The notes beneath the pieces were generated by a model, which saw only the letters and a list, made by a program, of their open reading frames with translations, did no database searches and was not told the DNA's origin. Below are positions 1 to 9,914 of a stretch of DNA of 60,000 bases, piece after piece. Source of the stretch: Gnetum montanum (lineage: Eukaryota; Streptophyta; Gnetopsida; Gnetales; Gnetaceae). Made by a program: the position numbers and the translations under genes. The stretch's first letter is position 1. Each line of letters begins with the position of its first letter. The stretch covers positions 232,489-292,488 of the forward strand of contig MNCI01023742.1 in the NCBI GenBank assembly GCA_015680685.1, read 5' to 3'.

Positions 1-13
1 AAAAAAACTAAGT

Positions 14-600
14 GCATCAATCAACGATGATTATTGTCGTCTTCATAATACAAGGCAACATTCCGAAAAAACTTATCCTTAATTCATGACATTGTATGGT
101 GACAATACCCAAGGGTAACAAAATGGGAAAACCTCTATCATGGTTCTTAATGTACCTCATGAGACGGAAAATGAAGAGGTTTCCTCATTAGAACAAGTTA
201 TGGTAGACGACCCTAACCCACACAACACTCGCTACCGCAAAATTAGTGACATTATGAATGCTACACAACAACAAACTAGGAACAATTTCTATACACCTCC
301 AAACAGAAGAGTTCCTAGTCAAAACAATGCAAACAACCAATTCGGGTCATCCCAAGTAATTACCCCACAACAACCAAACCCCCCCTTCTATACTTAGAAG
401 AGTTCCATCTCAACAAAAAGCTAAAGATGAACATAAGAATTATGATTTGGTTGAGGACTTAAAAAGAGTTAAAGCCAACATTTCGATGTATGATCTCCTA
501 CTCTTTAACAAAATGAAAGAAGTGATTCGGGATATGGTTCATATACCCATAGCTCAAATAGAAAAATTCCCAATGCCCGAAAGGCCAGTTCACTTTGTAG
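14..600 (+). pseudogene. gag C-terminal region with degenerate zinc knuckle (element A)
   Basis: Near base 20-75 the translation shows a C-x2-H-x4-H-x4-Y pattern (DYCRLHNT..HSEKTYP). Plant Ty3 gag proteins often carry the C-x2-H-x4-H-x4-C form, so the last Cys appears to have become Tyr. An in-frame stop follows. A better stretch runs from 140 to 397 (ENEEVSSLEQ, then Asn- and Gln-rich sequence) and is matched by 9438-9620 in element B. The Asn/Gln-rich linker between nucleocapsid and protease is typical. The main gag domain lies outside the window. Confidence 0.7.
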
Positions 601-629
601 AAAGTCCTAACACATTATCAGTATAAAAC

Positions 630-1481
630 ATGAATAATTTCATGTCTAGCAAAAAGGACCATCCCCCTTTCCTAACCACTTTGATTATTTTAGAAAAGAA
701 TGTCCATAACTATTTAATGGATTTTGGTGCAACTGTTAGTTTTATGTCTCTTGACGTTTGTAACTCTTTAGGAGCACAAATGATACCAAAAACTAAAAGT
801 GTGATTCAACTCAATGGATCTAACGTACCTGTGGTAGGGTTATTAAGAGCAAAGGTACAACTTAAGCAATACCCTACATTTACATGTTATACAGATATCC
901 TAGTAGTTGACATGAAACCCACATATGGTGTGCTCTTATCTAGGAATTTTGGAGCTAAGTTTGGAGGCTTCTTTAGGTCAGATTTCTTGGAATTATTTAT
1001 CCCTATCAAAGGAAAATCTGAATACATGACTTTACCCCAAAAACCCCTCTACAAACAAGTAGTAACAACCTTGGATCAACAAAATCAATCTTTGGAAGAT
1101 CAAAATGCTAATATTTATGTTGGTGTTATTGAGGTTGAGTGTAGTGAACATGTTAAAAATGACGATGTGAGTGGAACTACAAAAAATCCTATCTCTTATG
1201 CAGATCCCATCCAATCCTATCAAAGTTCTAGAGAAGGTGAAGAAAACTATGGAGACACCTTGCCTTATCAACAACACGATGGATTTTGTCTAAGTGATCC
1301 ACCACATTTAGGGGAAGACAAAGATATAAATAAGACCTTACCTCTTAAAACATTTGAAGGTGTGCTAAATTTTAACAACACATCCATGGAACATTCTCCT
1401 AGAAAAGCTATATCTGATGATTCACCAAAACCTAGACCTATCATTGAAGCTTATATTAAGGAAAAAATTTGTAGAAAATGA
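630..1481 (+). pseudogene. Retropepsin-like protease region running into an RT stub (element A)
   Basis: A 283-codon frame without stops. The sequence LMDFGATVSFMSLDV (about residues 30-44) occupies the position of the retropepsin active site, which is normally D-S/T-G-A. Here the second residue is Phe, so the enzyme would be inactive or atypical. Downstream, VIQLNGSNVPVVG and the YTDILVVDM...YGVLLSRNF stretch match element B (10700-10880) closely. The C-terminal part (about residues 255-283, PRPIIEAYIKEK) is the run-up to reverse transcriptase and ends at the pol deletion. The length exceeds a protease alone because linker is included. Confidence 0.8.
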
Positions 1482-1805
1482 TCAAGCAAGATAAGTGTAG
1501 GTCTTGATTTTCATAATCGTAAGCATCAACAAACTGTCAAGAGATGGTTCGATAAAAAACATCCAGCTAAAAATTTTCAAGTAGGTGATCTAGGCCTTAA
1601 GAAGGATAAAGCATCTAGTCAAACTGGCCCTCAAACTAAGTTTTCCCCTATGTGGTCAAGTCCATTCGAAATTGGAGACATCACTACCCAAAATGTGTTT
1701 AAGATTGCTGATTTGCAAGAATATAGGTTGAATAGGAATTTTAATACATTTCATTTGAAACATTTCTACATAGGTACCCCACGTGGGCATCTGGTAGATT
1801 CTTAG
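1482..1805 (+). pseudogene. RT stub fused to integrase C-terminus by a large pol deletion (element A)
   Basis: After a stop the frame reads VGLDFHNRKHQQTVKRWFDK. The first part (LDFHN) matches the RT motif usually written L-C-x-D-F-R-N-L-N. The second part (KRWFDK...FQVGDLGLKKDKA) is the integrase C-terminal region, which has a GDLVLK motif. Roughly 3 kb of RT, RNase H and integrase core that normally lie between them are absent. It ends with FHLKHFY...GHLVDS and a stop at about 1803. The same join is present in element B at 11480-11560. Confidence 0.8.
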
Positions 1806-3034
1806 TTACATGTTTTCTTCCCCTTTTTCTTTGCATTTCATATATATGTTGTTGCATTTCCATATTTTTCTTGCATTTTCATCATTTCTTTCTTAGCATA
1901 TTTTTTTGATTATTGTGTTCTTCATATGATTTTAATAATCATTTGTCATTTGAGTTACTTGATATTGGGTCATCTTAACACCATTGGAAAATAATGTAGG
2001 TATAATATAATTTACTATTACTATAATATAATGCTGTAAAATCCACTTTATATTTTATAAATACTATAACTCTTTCCAATTGATTCCAAGGTTTCAGTTT
2101 ATTTGCTATGTTAGATTATGGAGCATTGGATTTATACAAACTTATCATGTTATCATCATCATCTTGTGAGTGTAGGATATGTGATGTTTGAGAGTGGTTA
2201 GTCATAATTACTAGGTGACTTTGGAAAATTCTATCCTTTCCTCTCATAAGCCCAAGCCCTTAGGTATGATGATCCATGGCTACCCTGCGAACAACGGGGT
2301 GAAGTGTGTTTATTTCCACTTGAGATTCCTTAGCCACCCTGGAGACCTGTTATGATGCCACCAATCAAAGGCACATACATGAGGGTTGAACTGCACCATG
2401 GGCAAAGTTTCCAAAAGGACAATGCTCTTTGGTAGTGTAGCTAATCGGCCAGACTCGTGTTGGAATTCCTACCTCAAAAATGAAGTACACCATGAGCAAA
2501 GTTTCTTTAAAAAAAATAAACAAAACAAAAAACGAGGACCATGTTCATTGACAGTGTAATAAGTTCTTGAGCGTGATGGGGTCTGGCAGCAATCCTCACC
2601 TTAACCTTTGTTTCCTCTTTTAAATTTAAGTTTCTAAAAAAAAAAAACAAAAGGAAAAATCTAAAAGTTGTGGCTTACTATGATCTAACATGAGTTTTGG
2701 CTCATCCTCATCATTAAGTTTTGTATAAGTCACTTGCTCAAAATAGTCTGCATACTTTTACTGTTACCTTGTGAGAATATTGAGAATGAGAGCTTAAGCA
2801 TATATGTACACATATATATCTATAGATCTTAGTTAAAATAAAAATAAATTATATATTTAGATTTTAATGATTGTTTGGATGGCCTATGTCGGTGTATCTT
2901 TCGATTATTTGGTTATTTTGATCATGTTTAGAACATTATAGCTTACTTTCAAGTTTGCATTTCTTGTTTCATGTTGTTTTTGTTTCCCCATCTATTGCAT
3001 TTTCATTCAAAATTTTATGGTCATGCAATTTGTC
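1806..3034 (+). other. 3' untranslated tract of element A
   Basis: No coding potential. It begins with several TTGCATTTC-like repeats (1830-1890) and contains a stretch around 2240-2620 that is clearly similar to 12220-12600 (element B) and 16890-17130 (remnant C). It probably represents the internal region between pol and the polypurine tract of this family. AT-rich, with several homopolymer A runs. Confidence 0.65.
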
Positions 3035-3048
3035 GTTTGGGGGCTAAG
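3035..3048 (+). other. Polypurine tract of element A
   Basis: GTTTGGGGGCTAAG lies directly before an LTR starting TGTT. The same string is found in reverse complement next to the H LTR end at 14790-14803. In LTR elements this tract primes plus-strand DNA synthesis. The position fits exactly. Confidence 0.75.
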
Positions 3049-5803
3049 TGTTCGGGTCAACCTCACCCATGCTAGGCATGGGGCCATTATCAATGCACAT
3101 GTAGAAAATTATAGTTGCAAAGTAGTCAAAATGAACAAAGCAAATTCATAGGAATTCAACAAATGCTATACTAGTTTTATATAAAAAGCAAAATATACAC
3201 AAAATCTCCTCAACCACACATAAATAAGATAAAATAAAAATTATGAATTTCAATTGCTAAATGAGCAAGCACTACACCAGCATATGACAAATAGTGCACC
3301 ACATGCTTTGCACAAGCCTCTAAAAGATGACCTCAATGTAACTTATCAATCATGTTGTTGGTATCAATTTCCCCTTGGAGAGAGAAAGTGATATAAAGGA
3401 ATTCCATTTAGAAAAGAAAAGAAATAAAATCAAGAGAAAAGATAAGCCACCTAAAAAATGTCAACAAAATAGCATATCTTTAAATTATAAAACATGGTAA
3501 TGATTGCATAATTTGTGCAAGTCTAATGAATTGATTTTCATATTTTTTTAAAAAAAGAATTACATATTTACAAACGTTTGTTAAAACATTTGTAACAGTG
3601 ATGCAGCATGTTGATGGCGAATGATGGTTTAGGGTTAGGGTTTCTCCTGCAAGGCCGTTATAAAGACAAGGTCTAGAATTGACAATAGGGTGGGGGTGGC
3701 CAATCTTTTTTTTTTTTGAAATGGTAGCAGCTGGCAATGCATGTCCATCAGTAGCCGTTTTTTTATTTTGTTCTTCTATTTTCTCTAGCCAGATGCAACC
3801 CATATTTTAGCCTCTTCTTGCTGCGAGCGGCGCACATCTAATAGCAACGCACCTGCAAACGGTGGCCTTCTCTCTAGGCACTGGGGTAATGGCAGACGCC
3901 TGTAGTGAGTGAGCAGGACGTGACGGATGTACCGACGGCTGTAACCACACCTGCATCTTATTGACATATAGCAATATCAAAAAACGTTTGGCATTTTCAA
4001 TTACAGATATTAAATATTTACAGCATTTCAAAACATGTTACCGGTACATTCTATCGTATATCACTCTATGCACTAATTTTAAATTTTTGTTTTAATGGTT
4101 AAAATTTCATTGTTTTATAATTCAAAGCAGTAGCATTCCTTTTTTTTTCTGCTTTTAGATCCACAAATCCTTAGATACTAATATATTGCATTTTTCAACT
4201 TGTAAACCATTTTCAATCTAGAAACTCCCTATGGTCCCTGTTGCATTGTTCAGTTTCGTTACGTTGCTCTTATAAGTATAGTTTTCTTGTTTGCATTTGC
4301 AGCACAGTAGCAAGTATAAGTTTCTATTTACGGTAACACTGCTGTTGATGCGTAAATTTTGGATACACCGCAAACACCTATAAAAACTCGTTTTAGGGGA
4401 CTATAGCCTAGGGCGTCTCTCGTATGGGTACGGAAACCTGGGAATAGTCTCAGCTCAAAAGGGTTATGTGACAAAACAATAATAACACTATTTTAAAAAA
4501 AATATTAAAAGCTTTAAATGTAATAAGAATATTGAAAAGTTAAATAATTTGTGCAATTTAAAAGAGTACAATAATTCAAAATAAAATGCAAATAATAATA
4601 TTGAAAACTGTAAAAGTTATCTGTCACCGCAGTTGGGTTTACGCTTGGAGATGGCAGAGAGAAAAATATGTCTTATTGTTTGAAAGCAAATAAAGAAAGA
4701 ACAAAACAATGTACATACAACCTGTCTTTGCCAAGTTTCTGTTTATAGGTAGAAAGAGGGTGTTGGTCTCTGCCACGTGGGTATAGAAGAAAAAGAAGAA
4801 AAAAGAAAACGTGTCTGTTTCTGTTTGAGAAAATAGAAAACCGTCGTTCAAAAATTGCTACTGCAGAGCAAGCACACTGTCATCTGCAATCTACCTGCAA
4901 CTGTTGTTGATGTTCACCGCGCGTTTCACACTCCTGCCATGTTCTGCCACCTACCGGTAGAAGAGAGAAGATCGTCGAAAATGCCTCCGCTGTCGATGTT
5001 GCCTACCAGCAAAATAGAAAATGGTTGCTGCAGACTCTGCTCCTGCTTCTGTTTATGTGAATTGATAGGGTATTTATAGGGTTGGACCAAGCTTGGGCAT
5101 GAAATTCAAGAATGGAATCAACGGCTGTGAGATAAGAAGAAAGCAGATCTAGCGACATGTGTCCCATGGATAGTTGGCACGAGTTGGGTGTGTGTTGGAT
5201 AGTTGCATTCTTTGACCAGGTTCAATGTATCTGTGTTGGATAGTTGTGCACGAGTTGGATGTGTGTTGGATAGTTGCATTCTTTGACCAGGTATATTGCA
5301 TTTTACAATTTATGGATTATTCAAGCCCATGAAAGTACATTTAATTTAGACCATGAAGGTTTGACATGTCAATACTGTACGACTTCTGATTTTTGTGATA
5401 TTAAACTTGTTCAAATAAGGCCCTATGTCTAGCATGGGTGAGGTTGGCCTCAACAACTGCCAAAGATGTTTCATCCTCAGTGACAACATCATCGCCATTT
5501 GCCAGTATTTAGTTTATGCTTACGTGCAATCTGCTTGTTAAAATTCGGTAACTGCGTCTACTGCCAATGATGTGCCCTTTTCTGATGCACTTTAAATTGT
5601 ATATGCATTTTAATTCCAGATTACTTTAAAATAGTTAAGCTTCATTATTATTAGTATTATTGTCACATGGCCCTTTCCAGCTAAGATTATTCCCAGGTTT
5701 CCATACCTATTCGAGAGGCACCCTAGACGATAGTCTCCTAAAATGAGTTTTCATAGGTGTTCGCGTGTCCAAAATTTACGTGTCCAAAATTTCCGCATCA
5801 ACA
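3049..5803 (+). mobile_element. 3' LTR of element A, containing a nested solo LTR
   Basis: Starts with TGTTCGGGTCAACC and ends with CCGCATCAACA at 5803. The first ~50 bases (...CATGCTAGGCATGGGGCC) match the reverse complement of the H LTR end (14750-14789). The last ~140 bases match the ends of the other family LTRs (7570-7696; reverse complement of 15186-15320). Without the nested insertion (4343-5455 plus a 5-bp duplication) the LTR is about 1.64 kb. Short open frames inside it look spurious. It contains an interstitial TTTAGGG-like string near 3627-3645. Confidence 0.75.
4343..5455 (-). mobile_element. Solo LTR inserted in the element A LTR, perfect 5-bp target duplication
   Basis: On the minus strand it starts TGTTGAGGCCAACC (at 5455) and ends at 4343, where the plus strand reads TGTTGATGCG. 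Both ends match the ends of the A, B and H LTRs. The flanks are ACTGC at 4338-4342 and ACTGC at 5456-5460, a perfect 5-bp target-site duplication. On the minus strand a TATA box (CTATAAATA) lies near 5080. There is no internal domain, so this is a solo LTR, usually the product of LTR-LTR recombination. Length 1113 bp, close to the 1053-bp LTR of element B. Confidence 0.88.
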
Positions 5804-6500
5804 GCTTTCAGTTGAGAAATATATCAAGAAACATAGCAATGTCATCCAACTTGGAAGAACTGGAATTAAATAAGTGGTTTTTGCTAGTGTACCTCCCCAG
5901 AAACATAGGTGTGTTCTCAAAGTTGAAAAATTTAGCGTAACTAGAACTCAAGCAAGAAGCTTGCCAAAGAGTTTTAAGAATCTGAGTTATTTGCACTCCT
6001 TGCAATTAAAGAAAATTTTTCTCAACCAGCTGCCGTCTATGTTATGTTCTTCCATTCAAAATCTAAGGCGCTTGTACATTATGATTGCATGGGATTAAGG
6101 ATCCTTCCACAAGACCTTGTCATGTAACTAACATAGAAAGTCTAACATGTAGTAACATTAAAATTACTTCTCTGCTGCAAGGTCTTACAAATTTCATAAA
6201 CCTAAGGTACTTGTGCATGACGGGCTGTAGTGATTTGAAGGACGCCATTGAAATAATATTGCAGCTGAAGAATCTTAGGAGCCTGCATATAAGTGGGTGC
6301 AATGCTATGATCCGCAGATGGAGATGCCTCCACACCGAAAGAAAGGCATTGACCGGTCAGTGAACAAATACCCATATTTCAGCGGATTGGGTAAGTATTT
6401 ATGGAAGAGGGGATTGTATTTGTGCAGAATGAAGAGCATTACTAAATATCGCCCAGTGGAAATACAGAAAGAGGGCAGTGATCAAAGGCCCATATAATCT
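5804..6500 (+). pseudogene. NBS-LRR-type leucine-rich-repeat pseudogene fragment
   Basis: Starting directly at the LTR boundary, frames read SNLEELELNKW, then LPKSFKNLSYLHSLQLKK and CSSIQNLRRLYIM, then (after a frameshift near 6093) GLTNFINLRYLCMTGCSDL and QLKNLRSLHISGCNAM. These are irregular leucine-rich repeats of the kind in plant NBS-LRR resistance proteins, where they form the C-terminal recognition domain. At least two frameshifts and stops break it. No NB-ARC or TIR domain is visible; element A seems to have split the gene, so the N-terminal half may lie left of the window. The last part (6350-6500) is uncertain. Confidence 0.7.
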
Positions 6501-6667
6501 AACCCCTGGTCACTACGAGCATATTATGTACCTAAGAAGAAAGGTGAATGGTGTTGATGCCAATATCGCCAATGCAAAGGCCCATATAATCTAACCCCTG
6601 GTCACTAAGAGTATATTATGTACCTAAGAAGAAAGGTAAATGGTGTTGATGCCAACATGCCGATGCT
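6484..6667 (+). repeat. 92-bp tandem duplication across the start of the element B LTR
   Basis: AAAGGCCCATATAATCTAAC occurs at 6484 and again at 6576, and similarity continues for the whole 92-bp period with few differences. Each copy ends with GGTGTTGATGCCAA, the LTR start, so the duplicated unit contains flank plus the first bases of the LTR. Confidence 0.85.
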
Positions 6668-7696
6668 AAACACTAGCACTGTTTAAATCAATTTGTGTAT
6701 CAATTTTCCCACAAAGCTCACGTACAGACAAACACAAAAAAGTGTATTTCAAAAAGGGTAAAATACATCAAATATTTTGTCATTTATTGGTTACACTGCT
6801 TCAGTCCCAGAAAACGAGTTGAGCTACATTCAAATAATTCAAATAATGGCACCGCTAGTCCCGTTATTCTGTACACAGGAAATACCAGTGAATCAGTTTA
6901 GGTGCTTCTAATGGCCGAGCCAGTATCTGTGCATCGGGCGATTCTCTGCAGTATCGTTTCAGGTTCTGGGACATATGAAGACTGAATAATCATGTACAGC
7001 AGCGACGTGGCGGTGGTGGAGAAAGTGGCGGGCATTTAACGTCAGTTAGAAGCCGCCTATAAAGGGAAGCAGCAGCCAACAAAGGAAAGATCGTGGGAGG
7101 TCTCCCTCTCAGCAGCAGGGGTAGATCTTGGGCTCTCTTCCTTCAGCAGCACCAAGGAAGAAGCAGGGTCCTCTCTCTCCAAGCAGCAACAAGTGATACG
7201 CGCATGTGTGGTAGGCGCAAATAGAGATCAACGACAATTGTAGGCAGTCCTGCGAGAGTTGCAGTAGATAAGCAACTGAGGACAAACAAGAACAGAGGAG
7301 GCAACTGCGGACGGTTGCAGGTGGCGTCAACAAGCAACAACGGTGCATAAGATCTCTTGGCCTATTCCTCTCCCAACAATAGACAATGAGGCTACATGGA
7401 TGGAGCACAACAACAGCATGCAAGTGCCCATGGCAAGAATTCTAAATTTGGTAGTCATTTTATCGTTCCTTTATCAAGTTGTGAAGTCGTGAAATTTAAG
7501 AGAATTATTCAATTTAAATTCTCTCAATTATTTAATTTAAATTCTCTCAATTTTTTAGTTTGATTGACCTTTTTTTTTTCGAATGCCTCATAGCCCTCTC
7601 CAACTAAAACTATTCTCAGATTTTCATACCCATATGAGAAGCTCCATAAACAAGTAATTTTTGGGTGTTGGTGTGTCTAAAATTTAGGCATCAACA
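6644..7696 (+). mobile_element. 5' LTR of element B
   Basis: Begins TGTTGATGCCAACATGCC and ends AGGCATCAACA, giving short inverted LTR ends (TGTTGATGC / GCATCAACA). A TATA box (CCTATAAAGGG) lies near 7057, followed by a GCA-rich transcribed part. The last 140 bases match the ends of the A and H LTRs. A primer site follows at once. The 5 bases before the LTR are AATGG; the partner duplication was not found because the 3' end of B is disrupted. Confidence 0.8.
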
Positions 7697-7720
7697 CCTT
7701 TTTGGTGTTTAGAAGGATGA
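7697..7720 (+). other. Primer-binding site region of element B
   Basis: CCTTTTTGGTGTTTAGAAGG directly follows the LTR end. Element H has CCTTTTTGGTGCTAGAAGG at the same place (minus strand, 15165-15185). The TTTTTGG start is the usual plant Ty3 layout for a tRNA primer site. The tRNA cannot be named from this sequence. Confidence 0.65.
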
Positions 7721-8340
7721 TTTTTTTAAACCTTTGTTTTTTATTTTCTAAAATATCAATTTTTCTCATCATTTTTACCGTTCTTAATCTTGTTTTGTTT
7801 CGTGTTTCAAAATTATTTTTTCCCTTGAATTATATTTTATGGTGCTCCCTATTGAAAACCCATGTCTCCAAATCCTTTATTTTCGGTCTTTTTTAAAAAA
7901 ATATCATTTTTATTATTAGAATTCTAAATGTTCATTTCCGGTCCTAATTTTGGCAATCCTTATCTCAATCCTAAATGTGGTAAGGTGGTTTTATTAATCA
8001 TTCAATTTTAAATTTTACTTTTCTAAAATTTTGCATTTCATTGGTTTTTCCTTCTAAATTTTATATATATTGCAATTTCATACAATTATTTCTTAAAAAA
8101 ATTCTTTTATATAGCATATTTTAGTGTTTTTGGTTAAAAAATAATATTATTTCTATTGTTTTATTTTTACTCAATTTTATAATTTCATTTTAACATTTAT
8201 ACTCTATGATTCTCATTTTATGAGTGAATCCTCTTAACAAAAATCATCTACCTCTTTACCTAACCAACCAACTACCCATCACTTCACGTTAAGGAAGCAG
8301 CGAGCTTCATGTTTCCCAAGTTTTATCCCTAGAAGGACTC
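7721..8340 (+). other. 5' leader of element B
   Basis: T-rich sequence without a coding frame between the primer site and gag. Nothing else is recognisable. Confidence 0.5.
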
Positions 8341-9650
8341 AAATTAGGATAATAGTCAATCAACCCCCAACTCTCTTGGTTAGCAATCCCTTTAACTTCA
8401 CCAACTATCATGATATTTTAAAATCACTCCAAAACATAAATTTTTTCTTCGATTTTACAACCCCTATTAGTGATGCCCACCAACATATACAATGTTTTGA
8501 AACCTTACTAGGCATCCACAATATTTCACAAAACAACATAGCATGTAGGGTATTTGTGATAACTTTTAGAAACAAAGCCATCTAATAGTTTTTAATGCTC
8601 CTTAATGCCTCTATCAACTCATGGCAAGAATTCAAAAATAAGTTACTGCTTTATTTATACAAGTTCACTAGCCTAGCCATAGCATCAAGCAACTTCACAA
8701 GTTTAAGAAAAATACCTGGGAAAAATGTCCATGACTACAACTTAAGATTCTTTCATCAACTTGCTTATGTGCCAAGTGAGATGTATCCACAACCTAGTGG
8801 CATCCTCAATTTTTACTTGTCCACCATTAACCCATTTTTTGCCTATTTCATCAAATCTAATCCCAACATAATAGAAATATAGGGAGTGATGACTAAAGCC
8901 ATTGAGTTAGAACAAATTACCCTCATAAATAGCATTCAAACCCAGTTTGGGATGATGAGCATTAGCAACCCTATGTAACCTAGTCCTCTAACTTTACCAA
9001 CTTTTCCAATGACCAATACTATGTTTTAAACTCCCACTCCTATTCAAATGACTCAACTTATATATGGTTGTTTTCAAGGTCCCACATCTTTTGCATTTCT
9101 ACCATCCAACACTAGTTTGAATGATGACCAATTGAAAATATTAATCCAATCTATCGTAAACCCAAATGAGATATCCAATCCTATTAGATTTACAACTCAA
9201 AATCAAATGATTTAGATATTGACTTCAATTCAAAAACTCTCAAATAAAGTAGTTGAACTGAAGCTAAACAACAACAAGGTTTCCATACAATTTGAAAAGC
9301 CAAGTATGTTAATCAACGATGATTATTGTCATCTCCATAACATTAGAAAACAGTATGAGAAAACCTATCCTTAATTTTTAGCATTATATGATGACAATGC
9401 CCAAAGTCAATAAAATGGAAAAATCACAATTATCGTTATGAACATACCCCATGAAATGGGTAATGAAGAAGTTCCCTCATTGGAACATACCCCAAACCCA
9501 CGTAACACTCGCTACCGTAGACTTAGTCACATTATGAACAATACACAACAACAAACTAGGAATGATTCTTATACTTTCCCAAACAGAAGAGCTCCTAGTC
9601 AAAATAACATAAGTAATTAAACTAGACCATCCCAAGGAAACACCCCACAA
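8341..9650 (+). pseudogene. gag pseudogene of element B
   Basis: Two main pieces, 8376-8585 and 8595-8882, are separated by a stop. The second contains INSWQEFKNKLLLYLYKF...GKNVHDYNLRFFHQLAYVP, which fits the retrotransposon gag (capsid) domain pattern SW..F...F and L..... E/V-Y-..RF. The zinc-knuckle equivalent near 9315-9375 reads DYCHLHNIRKQYEKTYP, with the last Cys replaced by Tyr as in element A. The Asn/Gln-rich linker (9438-9620) matches 140-340 in A. Many stops; not functional. Confidence 0.75.
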
Positions 9651-9914
9651 TGATTGAACCCTTCTTGTATACTAAGAAAAACTCCATCTTAATAAGAAGC
9701 CAAAGACGAACATAAGACTTATGATCTAGTTGAGGATTTGAAAAAAGTTAAAGCCAACATTTTAATATATGATATTCTACAATTTAATGAAATTAAAGAT
9801 GTGTTTTAAAGGATAGTTCATACACTTGAAACTAGTAAAGAAAAGTCTCCAACAACTAAAAGGAAAGTTCATTTTGCAGAAAGTCCTAAGTGTTATTAAT
9901 ACAAAACGTAAGCA

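Larger units (their letters stand above)
1..3048 (+). mobile_element. Element A: internal 3' part of a decayed, pol-deleted Ty3/gypsy element
   Basis: The element begins outside the window. In order it shows a gag zinc-knuckle region, an aspartic protease region, the first residues of reverse transcriptase fused to the integrase C-terminus, a long 3' untranslated tract and a polypurine tract, followed by an LTR at 3049. Element B (6644-12790) shows the same order and the same tail, so the two are one family. Most of pol (RT, RNase H and the integrase core) is missing. Ty3/gypsy placement rests on gag and protease type and on the RT and integrase scraps. All reading frames are broken. Confidence 0.85.

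Noticed and set aside
3627-3645. TTTAGGGTTAGGGTTT as an interstitial telomere or telo-box
   Set aside because: Only about two imperfect plant telomere units within an LTR; chance or an ordinary promoter-type word is more likely.
3480-4031. Overlapping minus-strand frames of 60-107 codons
   Set aside because: They lie inside the 3' LTR of element A, have low-complexity or Arg/Cys-rich composition and no homology that I recognise.
4343-5803. A 1.4-kb DNA transposon with ~120-bp terminal inverted repeats
   Set aside because: The inverted repeats are LTR ends in opposite orientation (solo LTR within LTR); TG...CA ends, polypurine tract and the 5-bp ACTGC duplication explain them better.
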